A stretch of DNA of 64,000 bases from Capronia americana. Lineage: Eukaryota; Ascomycota; Eurotiomycetes; Chaetothyriales; Herpotrichiellaceae. The stretch spans positions 124,001 through 188,000 of the forward strand of contig JADWQD010000023.1 of NCBI GenBank assembly GCA_016110215.1, written 5' to 3'. A program made the position numbers and the translations under genes. The notes beneath the pieces are model-generated. The model ran no database searches. It was not told the DNA's origin and worked only from the letters and a program-made list of their open reading frames with translations. Within the stretch, counting starts at the first letter, position 1. Each line of letters begins with the position of its first letter. Below are positions 54,699-64,000 of this stretch, in pieces.

Positions 54699-56861
54699 CT
54701 ACTTTCTGGACGACTTGACCTTCATCAGGTCATCTGCCTCGTCTCTGGGCATCTCCGACAGCTCTTCTTCATCCTTGCTGATGAAACCGATGTTTCCCGT
54801 TCTTATCTTGTACCACAACTCCCCTCTGTTCTCGCCCAGCTGTCCCCGGAAGAGCTTCTCCTTGAACTCGCGCAACACGTCGTTGTAATAATTCGGCACC
54901 TCCATCCCGATCGTCTCGTCGCGAATCGTGCCCAAGCCTTCCAGAATCATGTCGTAGTTCTTTTGTCCATAGTCCTTCTTCACGAGGTCCTCGATGATCT
55001 GCTGCATCTGTTTGACCGCTTCTTTGATAATGGCCATATCAGCCGTGGTCTTGAAGATGTCTCTGAACTCGGGGATTGCGTTCTTTGGGTTGATACGTGT
55101 CTTGCCCTGCTCGACGGGCCGCTCTTTGCGCAGCAACTTTTCAATATCGAGTCCGGAAAGCGGCTTCTCGGCCTCACGGTCACGAGTTCTCATTCTTCCT
55201 TTCTTACGCTTATCCACCTTCTTGACGTCCGCTGCGTCTTTCAGCTTTTGCAGCGCCGAATTTGCTTGTTCCAGAAGTGCAGGCGGCGGTTTCTGCATGA
55301 GTTCATACACCTCCTTTCTCTTTGGTAATTCTTTGCTCTTCTTCGGATCGTTGGCGTTGACTGCGCGGTCTTTGATAGCATCCTCGATGGTATGGAGGAG
55401 TGGTGAGAATGTGTCATCAATGGCCATCATTTCTTCGCCATTTGCTTCGTCCACAAGCATCATATTGTCGACGAAGTCGCTCATGCTCTCAAGCAGCTTT
55501 TCTGATGGGAGATTGCGATGTTCTGTGAGTGCTTTCCCTGACACTGTGAGGACTTTGTCGAGAGGCGGAAATCTGTATGACCGAATGTCCTCTGCAAATG
55601 GCAAAACATTCTCCACCAGGCCTTCGAAATCCCCCTCCACCAGTGGCGAGAGCACCGTGAGAATTGGCTCGGCCGTGTCTTTCTTGACCAGTCGGCCGAT
55701 AGCGACGGAGCCAAGTTCGAAGAGAGAGTGAATAAGTGAGGATAATGCCATGGCAGCTTTGTCATTGCCTTTCTGTGCCACAACAATGTTTGCATTGTCC
55801 ATAAGCATGTACCGCTCGATATTGTCCGCAGGAACAAAACCCAGTATGTCGTACCCAGCTTCTGTCTCGTATTTAGTGATGTTTTGTTCTGATTCGGCGA
55901 TTGATACTGCAGTTCTTCCGTACTCATAGCCCTTGGCCAGTTCATCGCGATCGAGTATCTTCGTCCCACCGTCGTACTCGTCGCCATTGACTCTGTACTT
56001 GTAGAGGCTGTGCACGGTCGCCAGACCGTCACCGTCTTCGTCTTCGGCAATGCCACTCGGTCTGCTGATGTGGGCACTCGCGGTGGGTGCCCTTCGGATG
56101 GATACTTTCATGTACCTCTCCACGTCGATGAATAAGGCTGTGTCGTACTGCGTCGGGTCACCGAGCCTCAGCTGGCCTCTGAATGTTGGCGTTGGACGGA
56201 CGGCCTTAATGGCCGGTCTCGAAAGGTCGTCGATGGCCTCCTGCATTGTGCCAAATTGTCCACCGCAAAGGTCGACTAGGTGTTTCAAGATTCTTTCATT
56301 CTTCGCCTTGTCTTTCGGCTTGTCCTCTTCCTTGAAGCCATACTCGGGGTCGTCGAAGTCGACTCCCAACACAGTCAACTCGATATTGTTGTCTTTGAAT
56401 TGTTGGGCGACCTGATCGAGATCATCCTCGTCGATGTGGCTCCCGGTAGCATTCGTGATAACAAAGATCCTCTTCCTATATTTCAGATGCTTACAGTGCC
56501 GACTGATCATGTCCACTCCCAGTATGATTGCGGAAACAATATCTCGCTCGTCCGTGTGGCTGGGTTTCAAAGCCTTGGGCAGATTCTGTAGCTCGGGAAG
56601 TAGGAGTTGCGCGATGGGTTGAAGCACGCTGATGTGCTTGTAACTGTCATCCTGATCCATCATTGAATTGTCTGTCTGATCCGTCCCAAGTCCGAGGACA
56701 CCAATTTGCAAGGTCTTGCGCCCTGTGAAGACAACACCCGTAATTCGGTCGTAAACCCACTGCAGAGACCATTCCAGATCGCTTTGTTCCCGACCGTTAC
56801 GCTTCTTGCCCATCGATCGAGCAACGTCGACAATGTAGACGGTGGCCTCCTTGTCCGCCAT
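54699..56861 (-). CDS. KU80: DNA end-joining protein Ku80
   Basis: Intronless, 720 aa, ATG at 56861. Parts in order: an N-terminal von Willebrand-like domain (ATVYIVDVARSMGKKRNG; GVDMISRHCKHLKYRKRIFV), the Ku core beta-barrel that encircles DNA (FRGQLRLGDPTQYDTALFID; YKYRVNGDEYDGGTKILDRD) and a C-terminal helical domain (AIIKEAVKQMQQIIEDLVKK). Ku80 with Ku70 binds broken DNA ends for non-homologous end joining and protects telomeres. Residues 540-590 are a basic linker (KKVDKRKKGRMRTRDRE). The absence of introns in a 2.2 kb gene is a minor oddity beside the intron-rich neighbours. Confidence 0.94.
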   Translation of the reverse strand: MADKEATVYIVDVARSMGKKRNGREQSDLEWSLQWVYDRITGVVFTGRKTLQIGVLGLGTDQTDNSMMDQDDSYKHISVLQPIAQLLLPELQNLPKALKPSHTDERDIVSAIILGVDMISRHCKHLKYRKRIFVITNATGSHIDEDDLDQVAQQFKDNNIELTVLGVDFDDPEYGFKEEDKPKDKAKNERILKHLVDLCGGQFGTMQEAIDDLSRPAIKAVRPTPTFRGQLRLGDPTQYDTALFIDVERYMKVSIRRAPTASAHISRPSGIAEDEDGDGLATVHSLYKYRVNGDEYDGGTKILDRDELAKGYEYGRTAVSIAESEQNITKYETEAGYDILGFVPADNIERYMLMDNANIVVAQKGNDKAAMALSSLIHSLFELGSVAIGRLVKKDTAEPILTVLSPLVEGDFEGLVENVLPFAEDIRSYRFPPLDKVLTVSGKALTEHRNLPSEKLLESMSDFVDNMMLVDEANGEEMMAIDDTFSPLLHTIEDAIKDRAVNANDPKKSKELPKRKEVYELMQKPPPALLEQANSALQKLKDAADVKKVDKRKKGRMRTRDREAEKPLSGLDIEKLLRKERPVEQGKTRINPKNAIPEFRDIFKTTADMAIIKEAVKQMQQIIEDLVKKDYGQKNYDMILEGLGTIRDETIGMEVPNYYNDVLREFKEKLFRGQLGENRGELWYKIRTGNIGFISKDEEELSEMPRDEADDLMKVKSSRK

Positions 56862-57411
56862 CTTAGCTGGATCCTTGATGGAGATATGACGTCTGAACGG
56901 CGAGAAGGCTCACGGCAGGACAGTGGGCAGCCCTATAGTGGATGAGGCGAGAGAAACAATTCGATGGTACGGAGTAAGTGGGCCGTAATACATAGCGAAC
57001 TCGGCGCGTCGTTGACTTGGGCTTGAGCTGAAGCGAGAATGTGAGCGCACCTTGACGAGGACGATTGAGGGGCGGACGCCAGGCATCGATCACGAACTTG
57101 CCGCGTCATCACGTGGCAGCAGCGGCGAGGAGGCGGAGACGCTTCACTTTGTTCACTCTCGCATCTCTCGCTCCTCATCAAGCACAAGTTCGAATGCCTG
57201 CTTGGCCCTTTCACTCTGAGTATCTTCTACAGCATGCCTCGCCAACATCCTGTCAACGCGGTTGATATTCTACTGCTTAGACCACACACTCTGGACAGTC
57301 CTAGACACTCCACATCATTGTCATTAATTTCGTGACATAGGCCAGCACCTCTGCCTGCGCTTCCGTCTATCCTTGGAATGGCAGTAGTACTCCCTTGAGC
57401 TTTCCCGACCA
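56862..57411. other. Intergenic region
   Basis: 550 bp between Ku80 (start) and the FMO gene (end), both minus strand. One TACGGAGTA copy lies at 56968-56976. Nothing else is recognised. Confidence 0.6.
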
Positions 57412-58830
57412 TCACAATCGTGCACGAAGCTGTTCCTGGGCTGACCTCTTCCAATATCTATCCTTGAGCTGGATCACGGAAAACCCAAGTTCAGCCCATC
57501 TATCTTCCCACGGCGGCAGCTCGTATGCCGACGAACCTGCTGCTGGCGGGCCTGCAAGATCCCGAAGAAACCCGTAATATTCGGGCCACTCGAGTCTCAG
57601 CTCATGGAAGTTGATTCCTGGGCCTTTGGACTTCAGCCGTTCCACCTCCCACAGATCTTGCTCGGAAGCAGCAGGCAATGGCTTGGCCTCGCGCCCCGCA
57701 AAATAGCGAGCAACTGCCACGGCCTGATATTCATACACTCGGAAACTGATTCCGGCCTTGAGCTGCCCGATGACAGTGATTGAGGGATCGCCGATCTTGA
57801 ACAAATGTTGGTAGAATCCCGCCAACCTGTTGTTTGGTGTTACTGGATCCGGGGACAGGAAAGGATATGACAGCCTGTATCCCGTGGCGAAAATGACCTT
57901 CTCAATGCCGGAAACTTTACTCCCATCTCCAAACTCAGCCTCGATTCCTTTGGCTGTCGCCTTCACCTCCTTCAGTTGCGGCTTGGTCACGACGTTGGGC
58001 AGCTGGAATGCAGGTTTGAAGAACTCGTTGACGCCGCGCTGCGCGACATATAAATGCCCGCTGACTATGCCCTGGATATCAGAGACGATGTCTGCCGCCG
58101 AGACATTCCCTCCTACCACAATCACCTTCTTGCCGACATAGTCATCTGGCGAGCGATAGGCCTTGGAATGTTCAAATGCTTCTGGCTGCGCAGCATGTGC
58201 CTCCCTCAAGCCAGCGATCTGCGGGACCGCGGGAATGTTATAGTGCCCGGTGGCCACGACAACGGCGTCGAACGTCTCCTGCCACCAATATTCGTGCCGC
58301 TCACCACGTGCGAGATGGTCAGACCGTCTCAGTGTCAAAATCCACCTCCCGTTTACCTTCTCAACTTTCTCGACGCTCGTGCTGAAGGATACAAGATGGT
58401 AGTAATCTCGGAAGACGTCCTCCAGGTACTCGGCTACAACCCTGAAGGGTCGCGTGGGGTTGTCACGACCATAGCGCTCGATGGATGCGGCAGAATTCGT
58501 ATCAGGGAGCGGAGTATGAGTGAAAGCCATGACTTTAGCACCGACGTTACTATCGAGGGTGTCGTACACGCCTGTGCGTCCGCTGGTGTCTTCAGCGGTG
58601 AGTGGCGCCACATGGGGAAAACGCGAAGGCAGCGAGCGCTTCAGTTGGCCATCGAGACCCGTTGTGAATGGGTCTGGCACAGGGTCATAGTTCCATGTAC
58701 CCCCGATTCGGTCTCGTCGCTCAAAGACTCGAACTCGGTCGAAGATGTTCTCGTCCGACAGGGCTTTGACGGCGGAAATACCTGACGGGCCGGTCCCAAT
58801 GACGGCAACGGTTCTGTATCGCGCAGACAT
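57412..58830 (-). CDS. Flavin-containing monooxygenase (FMO type)
   Basis: Intronless, 472 aa. The ATG at 58830 (MSARYRTVAVIGTGPSG) puts the FAD Rossmann motif GxGxxG (GTGPSG, residues 12-17) at the usual place; the in-frame ATG at 58902 is possible but would add 24 atypical residues. A second dinucleotide motif for NADPH is VIVVGGNVSAADI. The family traits FEHSKAYR and ATGHYNIPAVP are present. FMOs oxygenate N, S or ketone carbons with NADPH and O2. The next gene upstream on the same strand is a second FAD monooxygenase, 500 bp away. Substrate unknown. Confidence 0.87.
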   Translation of the reverse strand: MSARYRTVAVIGTGPSGISAVKALSDENIFDRVRVFERRDRIGGTWNYDPVPDPFTTGLDGQLKRSLPSRFPHVAPLTAEDTSGRTGVYDTLDSNVGAKVMAFTHTPLPDTNSAASIERYGRDNPTRPFRVVAEYLEDVFRDYYHLVSFSTSVEKVEKVNGRWILTLRRSDHLARGERHEYWWQETFDAVVVATGHYNIPAVPQIAGLREAHAAQPEAFEHSKAYRSPDDYVGKKVIVVGGNVSAADIVSDIQGIVSGHLYVAQRGVNEFFKPAFQLPNVVTKPQLKEVKATAKGIEAEFGDGSKVSGIEKVIFATGYRLSYPFLSPDPVTPNNRLAGFYQHLFKIGDPSITVIGQLKAGISFRVYEYQAVAVARYFAGREAKPLPAASEQDLWEVERLKSKGPGINFHELRLEWPEYYGFLRDLAGPPAAGSSAYELPPWEDRWAELGFSVIQLKDRYWKRSAQEQLRARL

Positions 58831-59329
58831 TTTCTGGCCAGGCGGCGTTGAGTCAGGAGATGAGCAGAAGAATGCGAACCGGGATTTTAGGTAATTCGAC
58901 ATTTGTATGCGGCTGAGAACTTCAGCCGTTCTATATATTCTTTTGTACTCTAAGTCATGTTCAGACTCACTTGACGCGTTACAGCCCCACTGTGTCGACA
59001 TTGGAAGATAAGTCTTCTCTTGCTTCTGTTCTGCATGCCGCTTTGCTCTGGAATAGATTAGAAATACCGAACGACTTACGGAGTACCAGCCAGCGTTGCC
59101 ACGGTTGGGACGGCAAAGACACACGAAGAATGACGCGATTGTGGACGCAGATGAGGCCTTGCGTCGCTATCTATCGGCATCCGCCCTACTATTCTTCACA
59201 AGAACGCTACGCGGTGACTGGTTTCGGAAATCTAGCTTGGCAGGATTCGCGAAGGAACAAACCTACAGACCGCAAGCTCCGGCAAAGGAAGCTGAAAATC
59301 TTTCGTTCTATATGGGGAACATCACACTC
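58831..59329. other. Intergenic region between the two monooxygenase genes
   Basis: 499 bp, with TACGGAGTA at 59077-59085. The overlapping plus-strand frame (58971-59570) is a shadow of the promoter and the gene end. Confidence 0.6.
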
Positions 59330-60677
59330 CTATAGCCGGCTCTCTGCGACAGCATTACCCTTAGGCCCGGCCTGCGCTGCTACCACGCCCCAGAACGTGC
59401 CGACGACATCGTGCTCGGTCAGCCAAAGAGTACTGGCTCGGTCAAGCATCCTTTGTCGCAGTTCTTCGTCATTCAGGGGAGGTTTGACATCCTTACTTGC
59501 CAGAACACTGTACAACAATTTGTCCGTGTGTGGTCGCCTCGTTGCTTCGTACAAGCTCAACGACGTCTGAAGCTGGGCGGTGGACGGCTTGGACTTCTGC
59601 CAGTCGGGTATCGTGTGCTGCAGAGCCAAGAACAAGGCATAGGAATCATCGAGTGCCAGCGAACCACCGGTTGCATGAGCACCTCCGTGTGCGTGTGCCG
59701 CATCGCCGACCAGCGTAACGCGCGAGCCAAAGACCCAGGTGGGGATGTGCTGCCCTGCGTAGTTGGGAAACCTTCTCACGCTCGGCGTTACCTCAGTGAG
59801 CGCCTTGACGATAGGATTCCAGTCCTTGTAGAGCTCGCGGAACAGCTCGACGGAGCCTTGATCATTCCACGTATTTATGGCGTTGTTTTGGTGGTCGCGG
59901 TAGCCCTCTGGAAGATTGGCCGGGTTGTACATGCCAACCACGGTAAATTGGTTGCGTCCCAGCCTCGATGCAAAGAAGTTTTTGTCAGGGCCCCACCAAT
60001 GCGTCGAGTCGATAGGAAGATCTGGGATGCCTTCGACCAAGGCGACGTCAAACGTGGCCCGGAGAGCGGTCCTGTTCGTGTAGCTGAGCTCGAAGTTCGG
60101 GTTGAACGCCTGTCGTACTTTCGAGTTGATGCCATCAGCTCCTACCAGCAAATCTCCGACCGCGGTCGTGCCATCCTCGAATGATAAGCTCACAGTGCGG
60201 TCGTTCACCTGGGCGCCAGATACCTTCTTGCCAAGATGGATGAGCTCTCGCGGCACATGCTCAAGTAAGGCCTGGTGAAGATGGGCGCGGTGGAATCTGG
60301 CGGTCTGGTGGCGCGCATTCGGAACATTGCGAAAATGGTCTTCACTGACAATTTCGTTTGTTTTCCAGTGTCTGTAAATCATCGGAATGCCAGACGGTCC
60401 CCGAAAGGCTACCTCGTCGTCAAGCGCATTGTAGACACCGAGCCGTTCCAACGTGCGGAGACCCTGTCAGGGAGTCAGCATGTGCGAAAGTGAGCATCGA
60501 CCGGAGCGAACGAACATTCGGACTGAGGGCGATGCTCGCGCCGATCTCTTGCAGTTCTGTAGAGCGTTCATAGAGCTCGACGTCGACGTTGGGAAGCCGC
60601 CTCAGAGCGATGGCTGTAGCCAAGCCCGCTATTCCTGCCCCAGCGATGATGACCTTAAGGCGGCCGTCGTCACCCAT
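59330..60677 (-). CDS. Salicylate-hydroxylase-like FAD monooxygenase, 2 exons
   Basis: Exons 60677-60516 and 60463-59330 (431 aa), with a 52-nt intron whose donor is weak (gttcgt). The splice joins IALSPN to GLRTLERLGVYN, as in group A aromatic hydroxylases. Motifs: FAD GxGxxG (GAGIAG, residues 13-18), the DG motif LLVGADGINSKVRQ and the GD motif RVTLVGDAAHAHGGAHATGG. Such enzymes hydroxylate aromatic acids with NAD(P)H and O2; salicylate to catechol is the namesake reaction. The gene is divergent from the anion permease, 660 bp apart, suggesting uptake and first-step oxidation of one substrate. The actual substrate cannot be read. Confidence 0.88.
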
Positions 60678-61340
60678 TTCTATAGTCCTCGGTGAAAGGT
60701 CGTTTTGATGGTTTCCAATTCTCGCGTTCGCATGCTCGTCGCCAGTCGACCGCCTCACGACCAACAAGGGTGTGCAAGTAGCATCGCTCGGCTTTTCAAC
60801 GACGAATGACTTCGTCGTCTATCGGAGATCTGCAAACCTGGCCATGATTACTTGCAGGCGTGGGCGGTCATTTCCACGACCATCGCACGCAGGTAGCACG
60901 CAACAATCACTTGTATGACGCGACGGCGGCAGACTTCTTCGCGACTGGTTCGACCCTCGATGAGATGCTCAACGCAATTACCTTGTTCAGGCGGGCCCAC
61001 GGAGCACCCCGTCTTCACGTGGGATCACTTGGCCTATGTGCGTGGTCCAGATGTCCCCATCGCCCACGATATCCGGTGGCTTGGAACAAGCACACGCCTC
61101 GACAAGGCTTGTGCCGCCTTGTCAAGTGCCGAATTGCGAATACTGGCTGACGGTTGCGACATTGATAGGGCCATGACTACGGGACAAGCCCTTGGCTAGC
61201 CTTGAAGCCGGGGTGGATGTGATATCAAGACCACCCGCAGTGCCCCCGAGCCCTCGAGGATGTTCTTCAAGTCTTCCTCTCTGTCCTTCTCGAATTTGAG
61301 GCTGAAGACGGTAGGATATCGACCGTTGCCTGTTGCCACA
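60678..61340. other. Divergent promoter region with possible gene fragment
   Basis: 663 bp between the monooxygenase and permease starts. Plus-strand frames at 60860-61150 and 60915-61199 read partly like protein (DFFATGSTLDEMLNAITLFR; VFTWDHLAYVRGPDVPIAHD) in two phases, with no start, splice or stop pattern that fits. This could be a decayed gene or chance. Confidence 0.4.
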
Positions 61341-63515
61341 ATGGGCGAATTGAAGACCATCGAAGCCGCCGGCGTTGTAGCGGTGCCAGACTCGCCATCG
61401 GATTCGGAAACAAATGGAGTCAATGCTCCCAGGCTTCCTGACCGGTACGCCGACGAAAGCTACAAGCTCTTCAGCAAGGTCCAGGTCGAAGAACCGACTC
61501 CGGAGGAGGCTCGAATCATCCGCAACAAATGTTTGTGGAGGATCCTTCCCTTTCTGTGCATCGGATACCACTTGATGTACGTCGACAAACAAACGGTATG
61601 TGCTTTTTCGCTCCATGGCCTTTTCCTCTCTGACATCCCTGTGTAGCTTGGAAGCTCGGCCATCCTCGGTATCCTCGAAGACGCTCACCTCAACGCGAAC
61701 CAGTACAACTGGCTGTCGTCGATATTCTACTTTGGCTATCTTCTGGCGGAATGGCCGCAGAATCGTGCACTGCAGCACTTCCCCGTCGGCAAATGGCTTG
61801 CGGCCATGCTCATAGCCTGGTACGAACAACCTCTTTTCTGCTGTGATACCCACAAATGACTGACGCACCCTTCGACCGACAGGGGTGGAGTCACGTTGCT
61901 GCACATACCTTGCAATAGCTTCGCTTCTCTCTTCGTCGTTCGATTCTTCTTGGGTCTTTGCGAAGCATGCATCGTCCCAGCGTTCCTGCTCACCATGTCT
62001 ATGTTCTTCACCTACCGAGAACAATCCATCATGATGCCCATCATGTGGGCTTCGGGAAACTCAAGCCCCATCACATCAGGCCTTCTCTCCTACGGCGTCC
62101 TGTGGATCAAGACCGGGAACTTCGCAACGTGGAAATGGTTCATGTGTAAGTTTTGCTGTCTCCTTTCAGGGATCCCCGATTATTAACCCGCGAAGTGATC
62201 ACCGGCTGTGTCACGATCCTCTTCGGGGTATCCGTTTGGTTTCTCTTCCCAGACAACCCACTGCAAGCAAAGTTCTTGACCCTCGAGCAACGTGCTCAAG
62301 CCGTTCTCCGCATAAAGGAGAATCATTCGGGCATCGAGCAGAAGTACTTCAAGCGGTACCAGTTCATTGAAGCAATCAAAGACCCCAAGAGCTGGCTCTT
62401 CTTCTTTCACGCTTGGTCACAGGAGATGGCCAATGGTGTCACGAAGTAAGTCGTCAATTTCTTTGCAACTCTTACACGTCCTCGCCGGGACATCTCCCCC
62501 GACGAGCAACGTTTCGGCACAACCGGTTGTTCTTGCTCCCACTTATATGTGGGACCTGTACTTGCGCGGAGACAGAGTCTGACATGATCTACAGCCAGTA
62601 CTCCCTTATCATCAAGTCGTTCGGGTTCACAGTTCTCCAGACGACTCTCCTGGGCTGTGTAACTGGGTTGACAGCGCTGGTTTCGCTACTGGCTGCAGCG
62701 ATCTGCTTATGGAGAACACACGTGAGCAATAGTCGCCAGGGACGCTGGCCAGGCGAATCATGCTGACTTACTTTGCAGAATTCTCGCGCCTGGATCTCCG
62801 TAGTGGCATACATCCCATGTGTGGTCTCAAGTGCCCTTCTGTTAGGTACGTTACCTCCTGGACCGCTGAAGCACTTTCCCCCGGCCTGGGAGCCGCTAAC
62901 ACCTCCCTCCGCAAGGCTTGCCCTGGCATGACAGGTGGGGCCTCATCTGGGGCATTTGGATCCGTTCCACTGGAGGCATCCCGTATGCCGTTGTGATGGT
63001 GTGGGCTGCGAACGCCTCGGCCGGGCACACCAAGAAGACGACCGTCATCGCCATGTATCACATGGGTTACGGCCTGGGCAACATCCTGTCCCCTCAGTTA
63101 TTCCAGGCTCGCTGGAAGCCGCGGTACAAGCCAACATGGTGGATCATCCTCTGGGTACGTCTGACCCAGGCAGTCATAGCCATCTCCACGAGCACGGATC
63201 TCCAAAATTAACAGTGATTTGCTGCATAGGTTGCCGTTATTCTTCCCTCCTTCATCATCCTCTACCTCCGCTATTACCTTGTCAGAGAGAACAAGCGCCG
63301 TGACGCCCTGGAGGCGCAGGGGAAAGTTGCTGACGGCGGCATTGTTGAGGAGGTCACAGATGAAGGCGTGAAGGTTGCTCACGCGGTGGACAATAATCAG
63401 CTCGATCTGACCGACCGGGAGAATTTAACCTTGTAAGTTGAACTTGAACGCTCGAGTGGGAGCTGGACACGAGTGAGAGTGCTAACGACCATTTCCTAGC
63501 CGCTATGTGCTGTAA
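61341..63515 (+). CDS. Dal5-type anion:cation symporter (MFS allantoate permease family), 9 exons
   Basis: Exons: 61341-61595, 61647-61819, 61883-62145, 62196-62445, 62595-62721, 62779-62845, 62916-63154, 63230-63432 and 63500-63515 (530 aa). Family blocks: YVDKQTLGSSAILGILED in TM1, WLSSIFYFGYLLAEWPQN, MFFTYREQSIMMPIMWASGN, WFLFPDNPLQAKFLTLEQRA, NASAGHTKKTTVIAMYHMGY with GLGNILSPQLFQ, and the ending LTFRYVL. Two junctions needed choices: acceptor 62195 (an earlier one gives a stop) and acceptor 62915, which yields LLGLPWHDRWGLIWGIWI. An in-frame ATG at 61260 is an alternative start. Members import allantoate, nicotinate, tartrate or other organic anions at the plasma membrane. Confidence 0.88.
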
Positions 63516-64000
63516 GACTGCTCATGAGATGTGGACAGTGGTATTGTCGATGTCGAAGGACAGGTGTGTGCTGTACAGGAAGAGAGCAAGCAATTAGGGA
63601 CTCAGCGACTGTGCAAGATTTTGGAGGCCTAGTAGAAAGTCCCCTAACTCATCTCCGGCCCGATCCCAATCACAATCCCAGGTCCTAGCGAACACTGTTG
63701 TGATGAAGATTCTGGCTTAGCACGGTAGTCATCCACGACTCCAGCTCCATTCTCCCAGAGCCGCATTGGCTCCTAATCGTTTGCTGCCTAATGTTTCTGG
63801 ACAATACTCGATAGAGGTCCAGCCGTTCAACTCCGCAATTGCCAGCAAGGGATTTGAGATTTTTGAGGCATCATGAGTGTTGTGGCGGCTGGACTCCTGG
63901 CACCTTCTTCTGCGGTTCAGTGGGTTCTGAGTCTGACCGTAGAGCTCTCGACTGCGAATATCACGTAAGAGAAAGCTGTAGGTCGTACTGCTTCGACATC
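63516..64000. other. 3' flank of the permease; no gene seen
   Basis: 485 bp to the window end with stops in all frames at short range and nothing recognisable. Confidence 0.6.

Noticed and set aside
58971..59570. 199-codon plus-strand frame
   Set aside because: It overlaps the end of the aromatic hydroxylase gene on the other strand and has no family features.
61122..62024. 300-codon minus-strand frame
   Set aside because: Shadow of the Dal5-type permease exons.

Overview
The window is nuclear DNA from a filamentous ascomycete (Pezizomycotina). The signs are many short introns (about 48-60 nt) with GT...AG ends, fungal-only gene families (a Zn2Cys6 regulator, a zinc-cluster-less fungal TF domain, JEN- and Dal5-type transporters), eukaryotic housekeeping genes on both strands, no operons, and a TTAGGG-type telomere motif inside an intron. 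A black-yeast or Eurotiomycete-like lineage is plausible but is not shown by the sequence. Gene density is about one per 2.3 kb. Coordinates of spliced genes were rebuilt by hand from splice signals, reading frame and family motifs. All coding frames given close exactly.

Layout. 1-822: 5' part of the nucleoporin gene NUP120 (minus, runs off the left edge). 2.2-4.9 kb: a TMEM205-like membrane protein convergent with a JEN-type carboxylate transporter. 7.4-11.7 kb: an orphan multi-pass membrane protein and a DUF1223 thioredoxin-like protein. 13.6-28.9 kb: regulatory and RNA-processing genes: a bZIP factor, a Sel1-repeat protein with two unusually long introns, an F-box protein, a fungal TF-domain protein, the U1 snRNP protein Prp40 and a 98-residue protein. 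29-30 kb: a decayed 30-bp-period tandem repeat. 30.3-39.5 kb: accessory block of a secretory amidase (10 exons), a divergent protein kinase-like gene, a Zn2Cys6 regulator and a TauD/TfdA-type dioxygenase. 41.6-56.9 kb: mostly core cell biology: Trs65 (TRAPPII), a protein of unknown role, Gemin2/Brr1 (snRNP assembly), a Cys-rich single-pass surface protein, an NTF2/SnoaL-like protein, cytosolic aspartyl-tRNA synthetase, an alpha/beta hydrolase, the vacuolar SNARE Vam7 and Ku80. 57.4-63.5 kb: a small catabolic-looking group: an FMO-type monooxygenase, a salicylate-hydroxylase-like monooxygenase and a Dal5-type anion permease divergent from it.

How parts may work together. The two FAD monooxygenases plus an organic-anion permease look like an uptake-and-hydroxylation module for an aromatic or other organic acid. 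The Zn2Cys6 regulator lies tail-to-tail with the dioxygenase and near the amidase, so a nitrogen/sulfur scavenging block is possible. Both are inferences from adjacency.

No transposon, CRISPR array, rRNA or convincing tRNA was seen. The most unusual signals are the decayed 30-bp repeat at 29.05-29.29 kb, the short exons hidden between long introns of the Sel1 gene, the nonamer TACGGAGTA/TACTCCGTA found five times and only between genes, and a short TTAGGG tract in an intron.
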